A DNA stretch of 64,000 nucleotides, from positions 1,082,865 to 1,146,864 of the forward strand of contig NZ_CP139303.1 in the NCBI RefSeq assembly GCF_034092465.1, written 5' to 3'. Below are positions 1 to 9,149 of the stretch, piece after piece. Both the position numbers and the translations under genes were made by a program. The notes beneath the pieces are model-generated. The model saw only the letters and a list, made by a program, of their open reading frames with translations. It was not told the DNA's origin and did no database searches. Within the stretch, counting starts at the first letter, position 1; each line of letters begins with the position of its first letter. Source of the stretch: Prochlorococcus sp. MIT 1223. Lineage in GTDB: Bacteria; Cyanobacteriota; Cyanobacteriia; PCC-6307; Cyanobiaceae.

Positions 1-100
1 TACCCAAAGACAAGGACAGGCTAGATGCACTCAACTCTCCCTTCTCTAAAAGCAAAGAGAGAGCAGCTTCTCTAGTGGGGACTTGAACCTGTCCAATCAT
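1..100 (-). CDS. sufR: SufR iron-sulfur cluster transcriptional repressor, N-terminal part only
   Basis: The gene runs off the left edge, so only about 33 residues are visible, starting at the ATG complementary to 98-100 with an in-frame TAG 12 bases upstream. They read MIGQVQVPTREAALSLLLEK and continue into a helix-turn-helix-like Ser/Leu-rich stretch. The TREAALSLLLEKGELSASSLS pattern is the start of the winged-helix domain of cyanobacterial SufR, a DeoR-like regulator that binds an Fe-S cluster and represses the suf operon. SufR is usually divergent from sufBCDS, exactly as here, which supports the call. The Cys ligands lie outside the window and cannot be checked. Confidence 0.75.
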   Translation of the reverse strand, partial: MIGQVQVPTREAALSLLLEKGELSASSLSLSLG

Positions 101-210
101 TAGCAAATTCTAACTTGCGATGATAATCACCCATTAATTCCCATCATTAAATCAATATACGAAAATGACAAGATCATTGGCTTCTAATTAGTGTGACGGA
201 GGGTCTATGA

Positions 211-232
211 TACGAAACAAATTGGTTTCGTA
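211..232. promoter_or_regulatory. Candidate SufR operator (perfect inverted repeat)
   Basis: Two perfect 8-base half-sites, TACGAAAC and GTTTCGTA, are separated by 6 bases in the sufR-sufB divergent intergenic region. Known cyanobacterial SufR sites are inverted repeats of about CAAC-N6-GTTG, so the 6-base spacing and the AAAC/GTTT inner halves fit. The site could control both divergent genes. Its role is inferred from position and symmetry. Confidence 0.6.
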
Positions 233-264
233 AATGAACATCTAATAACTCTCGCTTGCTGTCT

Positions 265-293
265 AAGGTATTGCACATGCAATGCTTACCTTG
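265..293 (+). promoter_or_regulatory. Hairpin in the sufB leader
   Basis: AAGGTA and TACCTT flank an inner palindrome TTGCA-CA-TGCAA, with a 3-base bulge on the right arm, about 60 bases before the sufB start. An A/T-rich tract with several T runs follows. It could be an attenuator, a transcript-stabilising hairpin or an operator. The sequence shows the symmetry; the function is unknown. Confidence 0.35.
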
Positions 294-352
294 AAAGCAA
301 AAATTTTTATTTTTCTCAACTCTCACTGCGATGAACTTGAAATCCAAAAATC

Positions 353-1795
353 ATGAATAATTCCAATACAGTAGAAAAACTTGTTTCAAAGCCATATAAA
401 TATGGATTTATCACAGATATAGAAACTGAGAAAATAAGAAAAGGTATAAATGAAGATGTAATTAAGCTTATTTCAAGTAAAAAAAATGAACCTGAATTCC
501 TTCTTAAATTCAGATTAAGAGCATATAATCAATGGTTAAAGATGAAAGAGCCTGAATGGGCTTTATTAAATTATCCAAAAATCAATTATCAAGATATTAT
601 TTATTACGCAGCGCCTAAACAAAGTGAGAAAAAAGAGAGCTTGGACGAGGTTGACCCAAAATTATTAGAAACATTTGAAAAACTTGGCATTCCAATAAGT
701 GAACAAAAGCGTTTAACAAATGTTGCTGTTGATGCTGTTTTTGATAGTGTCTCAATAGCAACTACATATAAAGAAAAGCTTGCAGAACATGGAGTAATAT
801 TTTGCTCAATTACAGAAGCTATTAAAGAATACCCTGAGTTAATTGAAAAGTATTTAGGCAGTGTGGTGCCTATTAATGACAACTTTTTCGCTGCTTTAAA
901 CTCAGCTGTATTTAGTGATGGCTCTTTTGTTTTTATACCAAAAGGCGTCAGTTGTCCAATGGACTTATCTTCATACTTCAGAATCAACTCTGGAGATACA
1001 GGGCAATTTGAAAGAACATTAATAATTGCGGAAGACCGAGCTTCAGTTAGCTATTTAGAAGGATGCACTGCACCAATGTTTGACACTAATACTCTTCATG
1101 CCGCTGTTGTAGAACTGATAGCTCTTGAGGATTCATCTATCAAGTATTCGACTGTGCAAAACTGGTATGCAGGGAATGAAGAAGGTGTTGGAGGTATTTA
1201 TAACTTTGTCACCAAGAGAGGTCAATGCCGAGGGAAAAGGAGCAAGATCAGCTGGTCACAAGTCGAAACCGGTTCAGCTATTACATGGAAATATCCAAGT
1301 TGTATTTTGCAAGGAGACGAGTCAGTAGGCGAATTTTACTCCGTAGCTCTTACCAATAATCATCAAAAAGCTGATACAGGAAGCAAAATGATTCATATTG
1401 GAAAGAAAACTCGTTCTACTATCGTAAGTAAAGGTATAAGTGCAGGTAATTCCAAAAATAGTTATAGAGGACTTGTTCATATAGGAGCTCAAGCCAAAGG
1501 TGCAAGAAACTACAGTCAATGCGATTCAATGTTAATAGGAGACAAAGCTGCAGCGAATACTTATCCCTATATTCATTCAGGGCAACCTCAATCAAATATT
1601 GAACATGAAGCAAGCACATGCAGAATTTCTGAAGACCAATTATTTTATTTGCAAAGTCGAGGGATAGTCTTTGAAGAAGCCATTTCCATGATGGTAAGTG
1701 GATTTTGTCAAGATGTATTCACTCAATTACCTATGGAGTTTGCTGCAGAAGCTGACAAATTACTTGCTCTAAAGCTAGAAGGATCTGTAGGTTAG
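353..1795 (+). CDS. sufB: SufB, Fe-S cluster scaffold component of the SufBCD complex
   Basis: This 480-residue protein has the length and sequence of cyanobacterial SufB. With SufC and SufD it forms the cytosolic scaffold on which iron-sulfur clusters are built from sulfur delivered by SufS. The C-terminal core has the family signature around [18 protein letters not shown], with Cys423 in the position expected for the functional cysteine, and the preceding beta-helix region includes [20 protein letters not shown]. It is first in a same-strand sufB-sufC-sufD-sufS operon divergent from sufR. The start is an ATG with no strong Shine-Dalgarno, normal for this organism. Photosystem I, ferredoxin and nitrite reductase all depend on this pathway. 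Confidence 0.97.
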   Translation: MNNSNTVEKLVSKPYKYGFITDIETEKIRKGINEDVIKLISSKKNEPEFLLKFRLRAYNQWLKMKEPEWALLNYPKINYQDIIYYAAPKQSEKKESLDEVDPKLLETFEKLGIPISEQKRLTNVAVDAVFDSVSIATTYKEKLAEHGVIFCSITEAIKEYPELIEKYLGSVVPINDNFFAALNSAVFSDGSFVFIPKGVSCPMDLSSYFRINSGDTGQFERTLIIAEDRASVSYLEGCTAPMFDTNTLHAAVVELIALEDSSIKYSTVQNWYAGNEEGVGGIYNFVTKRGQCRGKRSKISWSQVETGSAITWKYPSCILQGDESVGEFYSVALTNNHQKADTGSKMIHIGKKTRSTIVSKGISAGNSKNSYRGLVHIGAQAKGARNYSQCDSMLIGDKAAANTYPYIHSGQPQSNIEHEASTCRISEDQLFYLQSRGIVFEEAISMMVSGFCQDVFTQLPMEFAAEADKLLALKLEGSVG

Positions 1796-1846
1796 TGATT
1801 CTAAGTAATTTCCATATCAATTAAATAATCTATTTATTAAACAAAA

Positions 1847-2632
1847 GTGACTAATCTAGAAACACAATTAATTCTTGAAGTAAAAGATCTTCATGCTTCT
1901 GTTGAAGGTCAAGTAATACTTAATGGAGTCAATCTGAAAGTAAAAGAAGGTGAAATTCATGCAATAATGGGAAGAAATGGCAGTGGCAAAAGCACTCTTT
2001 CTAAAGTTATCGCTGGTCACCCTGCTTACGAAATAACTGCTGGAGAAATTACTTATAGAGGCAAAGATTTACTCAACATGGAACCAGAAGAACGGGCACA
2101 AGCGGGAATCTTCTTAGGCTTTCAGTATCCAGTTGAAATACCTGGGGTTAGCAATCTTGAATTCCTAAGAGTTGCAACGAATGCGCGTCGTAAAGAACTC
2201 AACAAAGAAGAGCTAGACACTTTCGCTTTCGAAGACTTCGTTAAAGAAAAATTAGATATCGTCCAAATGAATCCTTCATTTTTAGAAAGAAGTCTTAATG
2301 AAGGTTTCTCAGGTGGAGAAAAGAAGCGTAACGAAATTCTTCAAATGGCAATGCTAGAGCCATGTATATCTATTCTTGATGAAACTGACTCAGGTCTTGA
2401 TATAGATGCATTGAGGATTGTTGCATCAGGAGTCAAAAGATTGTCGAAACCAACAACATCAACAATATTAATAACCCACTATCAAAGACTTTTAAATGAG
2501 ATTACTCCTGATTTTGTTCATGTAATGTCTGATGGGAAAATCATAAGGACAGGAAATAAAGAGCTAGCAATTAAATTAGAAAAATCAGGCTATGACTGGC
2601 TTGAAGAAGAGCATGAGAATACAAGGAACTAA
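1847..2632 (+). CDS. sufC: SufC, ATPase of the Fe-S cluster scaffold
   Basis: This 261-residue ABC-type ATPase begins with a GTG codon. It has Walker A at about residues 42-50 (GRNGSGKST), the SufC-type signature [11 protein letters not shown] instead of the usual LSGGQ, and Walker B followed by [10 protein letters not shown]. It has no membrane domain: SufC is a soluble partner of SufB and SufD that uses ATP to reshape the scaffold during cluster assembly. It lies 51 bases after sufB and 2 bases before sufD, so the operon is tightly coupled. The length matches the family. Confidence 0.97.
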   Translation: MTNLETQLILEVKDLHASVEGQVILNGVNLKVKEGEIHAIMGRNGSGKSTLSKVIAGHPAYEITAGEITYRGKDLLNMEPEERAQAGIFLGFQYPVEIPGVSNLEFLRVATNARRKELNKEELDTFAFEDFVKEKLDIVQMNPSFLERSLNEGFSGGEKKRNEILQMAMLEPCISILDETDSGLDIDALRIVASGVKRLSKPTTSTILITHYQRLLNEITPDFVHVMSDGKIIRTGNKELAIKLEKSGYDWLEEEHENTRN

Positions 2633-2634
2633 TA

Positions 2635-3882
2635 ATGATTGACTCTGAAATATCTCTAAAATGGTTGGAATCTCTTAAGGAGCCAAATGGCAAACTGAAA
2701 AAGATTCAGGAAAATGGTCGAAAAAATTTTTATAAAATAAACTTTCCAAGTAATAAGGATGAAGATTGGAGACTAATTAATATTAATAATTTAAAAAGCT
2801 TTCTGAGAGTATCTAAACCTAAAGAATCGAAGGCGAAGTTCAAAGAGCAATATCCTATTCTTAAAACGACTTTAAAAAATATCTATAAAATTGAGCTAGA
2901 TCCTTCCAATAATCTAGATAAAGAAAAATCCTTACCTAAAGGCATAGAAAAATTAACACAATCTGAGCTTGACGTATATTTAGGTAAGGCAATTAATGAT
3001 TGCAAGCGTGATTCAAGTTGGCCTATTTTACTCAATGAATCCTCTGCAAATCAAGTTATTGGGTTAAAGGTAAAAGGCAATAGTTTACCCATCATTGAAA
3101 TTGTTATTCCAGCAATAGAAGATTCCGTTAGTTCTACAAGACTAATTATAAAAGTCGAGGAAAATACAAATTTAGATTTGGTTCAAGTAATTCTTGGATC
3201 CAAAGATTCTGCTCAAAGTAACTTGACTGAGATAATTGCAAGCAAAAATTCACATATAAATCATGGCTTAATTGCCCTAGGAGGAGGGGATGCAAGTCTG
3301 CTTTCAAATTTAGCAATTACGCAAGAAGTCTCAAGTGAATATTCCTTTACATTCCTGCAAGAAGGCTGGAGATTTAGTCGATTAGAACCAAGTTTCTTAC
3401 AAAATTCTGGTGGCGCAAAGACGACATTAAAAGGCCTGCAAATTTCTTCTAAAAGTCAAGAAATTTGCACTCATACCTGGGTACGTTTCAATGGTCCTGA
3501 AGGTGAGCTAGATCAATTAAATAAAGCATCGGCAAAAGATAATTCCCACACATCCTTCAATGGTGTAGTTCAGGTACCTAGAGCTGCACAAAAGACTAAA
3601 GCATCTCAATTAAGCAGGAATCTAATGCTTTCTAAGAGAGCTAAAATCGATACTAAACCAGAATTAGAAATTATTGCTGATGATGTTAGGTGTACTCATG
3701 GAGCAACTGTCAGTCAATTACAAGAAGATGAACTTTTTTATTTAATGAGTAGAGGAATTGGATCGAAGCAAGCAAACAAATTACTTCTTGAAGGTTATTA
3801 CAAAGAAATTTTGACTGGCCTTCCATTATATGAAGATAGATGGTCATTTTTAAATAACCTTATAACTGAGAATAGCAAATGA
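2635..3882 (+). CDS. sufD: SufD, Fe-S cluster scaffold component
   Basis: This 415-residue protein is paralogous to SufB in its C-terminal beta-helix (CTHGATVSQLQEDELFYLMS near the end), with a diverged, Lys-rich N-terminal half. SufD pairs with SufB in the SufBC2D complex and is important for iron entry. The gene starts 2 bases after sufC, and its stop overlaps the sufS start by 4 bases (ATGA), which suggests translational coupling. The conserved core is clear; the N-terminal 150 residues are less conserved, as is usual for SufD. Confidence 0.93.
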   Translation: MIDSEISLKWLESLKEPNGKLKKIQENGRKNFYKINFPSNKDEDWRLININNLKSFLRVSKPKESKAKFKEQYPILKTTLKNIYKIELDPSNNLDKEKSLPKGIEKLTQSELDVYLGKAINDCKRDSSWPILLNESSANQVIGLKVKGNSLPIIEIVIPAIEDSVSSTRLIIKVEENTNLDLVQVILGSKDSAQSNLTEIIASKNSHINHGLIALGGGDASLLSNLAITQEVSSEYSFTFLQEGWRFSRLEPSFLQNSGGAKTTLKGLQISSKSQEICTHTWVRFNGPEGELDQLNKASAKDNSHTSFNGVVQVPRAAQKTKASQLSRNLMLSKRAKIDTKPELEIIADDVRCTHGATVSQLQEDELFYLMSRGIGSKQANKLLLEGYYKEILTGLPLYEDRWSFLNNLITENSK

Positions 3883-5129
3883 ATAATTCAAAATTTACGG
3901 AAAAAGTGAGAGAAGATTTTCCATTATTCTCTTCATTTAAAAAAGACAATAAAAAGATTATTTATTTAGATCATGCGGCAACAAGTCAAAAACCTAAGCA
4001 AGTAATAGATGCTTTAAAAAACTATTACAGTTTTGAGAATGCCAATGTTCATAGAGGCGCACATCAACTAAGTGCTAAAGCAACTGAAGCATTTGAACAA
4101 GCAAGAGATATAACAGCTCGATTTATAAATGCTAAAACTTCTAAAGAAATTGTATTTACTAGAAATGCAACAGAAGCAATAAACTTAGTCGCTAATTCAT
4201 GGGGGGAAATGAGCCTTAGAGAAGGAGATGAGATTCTTTTAACCTTAATGGAACATCATAGCAATATAATTCCCTGGCAAATGATTGCAAAGCGCAAGGG
4301 ATGTACTATTAGATATGCAGGTATTACTGAGAATGGAGAGTTAGATCTTGATGATTTACGCTCTAAACTAACTAATAAAACACGTTTAATTAGTTTAGTA
4401 CATATCAGTAATACACTTGGTTGTTGTAACCCAATAAAAGAAATTTCTAACTTAGCTCATAATCTCGGAGCACTAGTTTGTTTAGATGCTTGTCAAAGTT
4501 TGGCTCATAAAAACATTAACGTAATAGATTTAAATGTTGATTTTCTAGCAGGTTCATCTCATAAACTTTGTGGTCCTACTGGCATTGGTTTCTTATGGTC
4601 TAAAGAAAACATTCTTGACTCTATGCCTCCTTTTCTGGGTGGAGGAGAAATGATTGAGGATGTATTTTTAGAATACAGCACTTGGGCAGATCTACCGCAT
4701 AAGTTTGAGGCAGGAACACCTGCGATAGGAGAAGCAATTGGTCTTGGTGCAGCATTAAAATATTTAGAATCCATTGGTTTAGAAAGCATTCAAAAGTATG
4801 AAAGAGAAATTACAGAATATTTATTCGAAAAATTACACAGTATAGAAGAGTTAAATATTCTTGGCCCCAATCCAATCAATGATCAAAGCCGCGGTGCTCT
4901 AGCATCCTTTAATGTCAAAGGTATTCATTCAAATGATATTGCTGAACTTTTAGATAATCAGGGAATTTGCATTCGAAGTGGGCATCATTGCTGTCAACCT
5001 CTTCACAGGTACTTAGGATTAAACTCAACTGCAAGGGCTAGTCTTAGCTTCACATCAACCCAAGAAGAAATTGATATTTTTACTAATGAACTTATAAAAA
5101 GTATTAATTTTATAAAAAATAATTCTTAA
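3879..5129 (+). CDS. sufS: SufS, cysteine desulfurase (group II)
   Basis: This 416-residue PLP enzyme converts cysteine to alanine and passes the sulfur to the SufBCD scaffold. The PLP lysine is Lys229 in SSHKLCGPTGIGFLW, and the persulfide cysteine is Cys371 in RSGHHCCQP, the group II motif. The DHAATSQKP N-terminal motif and the length are typical. It is the last gene of the operon; its end overlaps the convergent S9 peptidase gene by 4 bases, with no room for an intergenic terminator. Confidence 0.95.
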   Translation: MNNSKFTEKVREDFPLFSSFKKDNKKIIYLDHAATSQKPKQVIDALKNYYSFENANVHRGAHQLSAKATEAFEQARDITARFINAKTSKEIVFTRNATEAINLVANSWGEMSLREGDEILLTLMEHHSNIIPWQMIAKRKGCTIRYAGITENGELDLDDLRSKLTNKTRLISLVHISNTLGCCNPIKEISNLAHNLGALVCLDACQSLAHKNINVIDLNVDFLAGSSHKLCGPTGIGFLWSKENILDSMPPFLGGGEMIEDVFLEYSTWADLPHKFEAGTPAIGEAIGLGAALKYLESIGLESIQKYEREITEYLFEKLHSIEELNILGPNPINDQSRGALASFNVKGIHSNDIAELLDNQGICIRSGHHCCQPLHRYLGLNSTARASLSFTSTQEEIDIFTNELIKSINFIKNNS

Positions 5130-7087
5130 CCACCTAAATGCTTTTTAAAAAATTTCTCTGTTAAATCTAAAATATCTATTTTGACTTCAGTTCCGCGAAA
5201 ACCATGTGCTTCATTTGCAAAAGAATAGTATTCTACTGGGATATTATTTTGTGATAGTTCTTTTACAATCTTATCGGTATCGCTAGACAAAACTACTTTA
5301 TCTTTTAATCCTTGGAAAAAGATAACAGGAGAAAATATCTTGCTTAAATTATTTATTGGAGATCTATTCTCATATTTATTAGAATTATCTTTTAAACTCC
5401 CAACTAATGTATCAAGATAATTTTCTTCAAATCGATGCGTAGATTGAGACATTGATATTAAATTAGTTACTGGATACCTACAAGAAGCAACCTTAAATAG
5501 ATCTGTGTAAGCCAAGCATGATAAGGCAGTAAAACCCCCTGCACTCCCTCCTTCAATTGCAATCATATTCTTATCTATCTTGCCAAGTTTTATAATAGAT
5601 TTTGTTGCACATATGCAATCAATAACATCAGCTTCTCCCCAATTCTGATTTAATCTTTCTCTATAATTTCGACCAAAGCCAGTTGAACCGGAGTAATTAA
5701 CATCAAGTACTGACCATCCTCTGGTGGTCCAAAACTGAATTTCTAAATTTAAAGAAGACTTAGCCATGGCAGTTGGTCCACTATGAATTTTAACCAAAAG
5801 TGGAGATAGTTCATTCACAGTATTAAGTGGAGGGTAATACCAAGAATGAGTAAGTTCGCCTAAATAACCTTGAAACCAAAAAGGCTCTGGAGAGCTAATT
5901 TGTTGCCGTTTTATCTCCAATTGACCTGAATATGAATGGCAAAAAGAATCATTTAGTAAATCAACTTCTAATAATCCTTGAGTGGAATAAGAATTAGCTG
6001 CAATTGCAACTACTCTATCTTTATCTGCCGCTAATCCTGCTAAATCATTAAATGGTTGTCTAATAACATCAACAGAACCTTTAAGAGAAAACTTAGAAAG
6101 ATCCCAATTACCTTCAAAACATCTTGCTACAATAATTTGTTCATTGGCGACAGCAAAAGTTGACATCCCAAAAACCCATTGAGGCATTGCACAATCTGCT
6201 TTCATTGGCCATAGTCTTCGCCATAAAGGAGCACTGTATAATTCAGAATCGACTCTTGCTATCATCAAATTCCACCAACCAGTTTGATCTTCTGCAACGA
6301 TAATTTCATCATTAGAGAACCAAAGAGGCTGAAAAACAGAGACTTTTTTCTCCTGAGTATTAGTTTGACCTGCACAAACTCTGATTCTAGAAATACTTCC
6401 ACAAGATTCAATTACAGCAAGAACAAGGCAACTGGCATCCCATGGCATAAAAGACTTATCCCATTCAACCCAAGCAATTAGATTGCATTTAGGGTTCAAC
6501 GTTAAGTAACCAATAAAATCTTTTGGTTTATACAAAATTGATGGATTTTGTCTCTCTGCCTTCAGACAAAATTCAACAAGGTAATCTTTATTGTCTTTTT
6601 CCATTACCCCTATCCAGCGATTCATTCTTATATCAATAATTCCACCAGACAAGATATGGTCTCCTACTTTAGAAAGGCATTTAGATCTTTGAACTGGAGT
6701 CAAATAATTATTTGAATTTTTTTTGCATGAATTATTAATTGACCATATTTGAAACCACAAACAACCATCCCTCGAATCTATCCAACTAATTAAAAATATA
6801 TTTTCTTTTTTGGTTACAGCAAAGACCCCTCCTCCATAACCATGGATTTGACTACGTAAATTTATGGAGAATGGGGTTAACTCTTGCGGCTCACAATGTT
6901 TTTGCTTCCAAGGTTTAACTAATGCTGTTGTACGTCCTTCTTCCTGAGGTCTCTGTTCTAACCAAAAGACAAAATCTTCTATTATTCTAGGCTCCTTAAA
7001 ACTTGATGTTTCTCCAACCGCCTGCGAAGGAGTTAAAGGTTGAAGATCTTTTTGAGAGCTTTCACTCCCATCTACAATAAAATTCAT
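5126..7087 (-). CDS. Prolyl-oligopeptidase-family (S9) serine peptidase
   Basis: The protein has about 653 residues from the chosen start. The C-terminal alpha/beta-hydrolase carries the nucleophile in EGGSAGGFTAL, a likely catalytic Asp in GLKDKVV and the His in NEAHGFRG. The N-terminal part is a beta-propeller-like region that limits access of substrates, as in acylaminoacyl and dipeptidyl peptidases. The reading frame is open to an ATG at 7180, but that extension overlaps the start of def on the other strand; the Met at 7087, shortly before the conserved SQAVGE..FKEPRI segment, leaves a normal divergent spacer. The substrate is unknown. It probably degrades peptides in the cytosol, as no signal peptide is seen. 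Confidence 0.85.
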   Translation of the reverse strand: MNFIVDGSESSQKDLQPLTPSQAVGETSSFKEPRIIEDFVFWLEQRPQEEGRTTALVKPWKQKHCEPQELTPFSINLRSQIHGYGGGVFAVTKKENIFLISWIDSRDGCLWFQIWSINNSCKKNSNNYLTPVQRSKCLSKVGDHILSGGIIDIRMNRWIGVMEKDNKDYLVEFCLKAERQNPSILYKPKDFIGYLTLNPKCNLIAWVEWDKSFMPWDASCLVLAVIESCGSISRIRVCAGQTNTQEKKVSVFQPLWFSNDEIIVAEDQTGWWNLMIARVDSELYSAPLWRRLWPMKADCAMPQWVFGMSTFAVANEQIIVARCFEGNWDLSKFSLKGSVDVIRQPFNDLAGLAADKDRVVAIAANSYSTQGLLEVDLLNDSFCHSYSGQLEIKRQQISSPEPFWFQGYLGELTHSWYYPPLNTVNELSPLLVKIHSGPTAMAKSSLNLEIQFWTTRGWSVLDVNYSGSTGFGRNYRERLNQNWGEADVIDCICATKSIIKLGKIDKNMIAIEGGSAGGFTALSCLAYTDLFKVASCRYPVTNLISMSQSTHRFEENYLDTLVGSLKDNSNKYENRSPINNLSKIFSPVIFFQGLKDKVVLSSDTDKIVKELSQNNIPVEYYSFANEAHGFRGTEVKIDILDLTEKFFKKHLGG

Positions 7088-7140
7088 CGATGCAATAGGT
7101 CTTAAGTTCTCAAAAGCGAGTAAACTCTCATTTGTATTAA

Positions 7141-7758
7141 ATGAGAGTACCTTTGGCTGGAAGCTTTGCTCAACTTGCAAAAAAAGCTGAACTCGAGAAT
7201 GTATCTATAACAGTGCCAAAAGAGCCTGTTGATGATCCGCCTCTAGAAATTTATCAATTAGGTAATGAGGTCTTAAGGAGCACAGGAAATCGCATCAGCA
7301 AAGTAGATGCATCTATGAGAGATTTAGCAAAGAACATGCTTATTAGCATGTACTCAGCTAAAGGAATTGGTCTAGCTGCACCTCAAGTAGGAATTCAAAA
7401 ACGAATCTTAGTAATTGATCTAGATATTGAAAATCCAGCTACTCCTCCACAGGTATTTATCAATCCAGAAATAATTACATCAAGTGCAACTATCGATACT
7501 TATGAAGAAGGATGCCTGAGTATTCCAGGCGTATATCTTGATGTAATAAGGCCAACTGCGATTAAGGTTGGTTATAGGGATGAAATGGGAAGGCCAAAAA
7601 AAATGAACGCAGATGGACTATTAGCTAGATGTATCCAACACGAAATTGATCATTTAAATGGAATTCTCTTTGTAGATAGGGTTAAAAATGAAGAGAATCT
7701 CATTAAAGAGTTAGAAGAAAATGGTTTTTCCCATAAAGACGTACAGAAGATTGCGTAA
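7141..7758 (+). CDS. def: Peptide deformylase
   Basis: This 205-residue metalloenzyme removes the formyl group from nascent proteins. All three family motifs are present: GIGLAAPQ, EEGCLSIPG (metal-binding Cys) and QHEIDH (two metal-binding His and the catalytic Glu). About 30 residues precede the core domain, as in other picocyanobacterial deformylases. The gene is divergent from the S9 peptidase and followed by rpsU, so translation functions cluster here. Confidence 0.96.
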   Translation: MRVPLAGSFAQLAKKAELENVSITVPKEPVDDPPLEIYQLGNEVLRSTGNRISKVDASMRDLAKNMLISMYSAKGIGLAAPQVGIQKRILVIDLDIENPATPPQVFINPEIITSSATIDTYEEGCLSIPGVYLDVIRPTAIKVGYRDEMGRPKKMNADGLLARCIQHEIDHLNGILFVDRVKNEENLIKELEENGFSHKDVQKIA

Positions 7759-7830
7759 CTAATAAATGCTGATTATGCATGGTTGAGTTCAATCCCTTGC
7801 TATCATTAATCACACTAAAAGTTTTATTGG

Positions 7831-8007
7831 ATGTCTCAAGTTACCATTGGAGAAAACGAAGGAATTGAATCAGGGCTAAGAAGATTCAAGCGACAGGTAT
7901 CCAAAGCAGGTATTTTTGCTGAATTGAAACGGCTGCGTCATCATGAAACGCCTGTAGAAAAGTACAAGCGTAAACTTCAACAAAGACTCAGACAACGTAG
8001 GAAATAA
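7831..8007 (+). CDS. rpsU: 30S ribosomal protein S21
   Basis: A 58-residue basic protein begins [20 protein letters not shown] and ends in a QRLRQRRK tail, which is the S21 pattern; S21 sits on the small ribosomal subunit near the anti-Shine-Dalgarno end of 16S rRNA. The ORF is short and easily missed. The Arg-rich tail and the conserved [30 protein letters not shown] arrangement make the call secure. It stands 72 bases after def on the same strand. Confidence 0.95.
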   Translation: MSQVTIGENEGIESGLRRFKRQVSKAGIFAELKRLRHHETPVEKYKRKLQQRLRQRRK

Positions 8008-8251
8008 TTGAGAGAGCCTTTGAAACTACTATTTTCCAAGGAAAATATCAGAGTAAAACTAAATTAGAGTTAATAATTAAAAACGAAAATTCTGAATGGT
8101 GCAGTCAGGGAATGGTAATTAAATAGATTGGGATATACACTCTGCAATTCAGATATACCTCAGGACCCCCACCTCAATGGGAACTGAGTATTTTAGTTAA
8201 AAGCACTGAAAGGTAAGATCTTTAGAATGCGCCAACTCTTTCTAATACTTG

Positions 8252-8593
8252 ATGACTGAAGAAACAATTTTTAATCGTATTTTAAAAGGAGAAATTCCTT
8301 GTGATGAAATCTATAGAGATGAGCTTTGTCTAGTTTTTCGTGATATTCAGCCGCAAGCTCCAGTTCACCTACTTGTAATTCCGAAGAAAAATATACCAAG
8401 TCTTAAAGAGGCAAGCCATGAAGATGCGTCTTTATTAGGCCATTTACTTCTAGTAAGTGCAAAAGTTGCTAATAAAGAGGGTTTGGAAAGTTGGAGAACC
8501 GTTATCAATACTGGTGAGTCAGCCGGTCAGACAGTCTTTCACCTCCATCTTCATGTGATTGGGGGCAGAGATTTACTGTGGCCACCTGGCTAA
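8252..8593 (+). CDS. HIT-family (HINT-like) nucleotide hydrolase
   Basis: This 113-residue protein has the histidine-triad motif HLHLHVIGG at the C terminus and TIFNRILKGEIPCDEIYRD at the N terminus, typical of the Hint branch, which hydrolyses AMP-linked phosphoramidates. The ATG at 8252 is preferred to the overlapping TTG at 8249. The 244 bases before it contain no convincing gene. The natural substrate cannot be told from sequence. Confidence 0.92.
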   Translation: MTEETIFNRILKGEIPCDEIYRDELCLVFRDIQPQAPVHLLVIPKKNIPSLKEASHEDASLLGHLLLVSAKVANKEGLESWRTVINTGESAGQTVFHLHLHVIGGRDLLWPPG

Positions 8594-8696
8594 TAGAGAC
8601 AACATTCTGGAATTGCAATCATTTAAATCACTGGCCAAACAAAATCTTATGTGCAAGCTACTTATGAGTTATAGATGAACCCATTGGAAATTTATA

Positions 8697-8885
8697 ATGC
8701 AATCCCAAGAAAGTTTTTCAGTTTCTGCGACTGAAGATCGATTAAAAGAGCTATTTCTTTCACAATGGAGCAGTCTGAGCTATAGCCAAAAAAAATGTCT
8801 TAGAGAGATAATGAGCCGTTGTCAGCTAGAAATGGCAATGGCAAGTATTAATAAATACTGCCTTTCTCATTATTTGGATTCTTGA
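8697..8885 (+). CDS. Small conserved-looking hypothetical protein
   Basis: A 62-residue soluble, mostly helical ORF with no membrane segment and no motif that I recognise. Charged and aromatic residues are distributed as in a real protein (EDRLKELFLSQWSSLSYSQKKCLREIMSRC). No clear ribosome binding site is present, but such sites are weak throughout the window. It stands alone between the HIT gene and the ABC transporter; 264 bases with nothing recognisable follow. Confidence 0.5.
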   Translation: MQSQESFSVSATEDRLKELFLSQWSSLSYSQKKCLREIMSRCQLEMAMASINKYCLSHYLDS

Positions 8886-9149
8886 TAGAACTATTACTGG
8901 AATAAATAGGTTTGACATCCACATCCTTCAGTCATCTTATGTACCTGAATGGATTGCATGAATTGTGGGAATTCATTGATTATGCTTATTGAATAAAGCG
9001 ATTTATGTAATTACGCTAAAACGATATTGATTAAAATTAAACTATTAAGACTTTAAGGACGATATAGTTACTTGAAATATTTGGTTTACTGTATTGATGG
9101 TCAGATAAACCTTTACCAACTTCTTTCTCAAGAATACAAATAAATTAAA

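Noticed and set aside
75-100. Sequence resembling the T-arm of a minus-strand tRNA (GGTTCAAGTCCCC)
   Set aside because: No acceptor or anticodon stem fits around it; it encodes SufR residues GQVQVPT.
604-987. 127-residue minus-strand ORF inside sufB
   Set aside because: It is the antisense shadow of a strongly conserved gene and shows no independent domain.
7088-7180. 31-residue N-terminal extension of the S9 peptidase
   Set aside because: It would overlap the start of def; conserved sequence begins after the Met at 7087.
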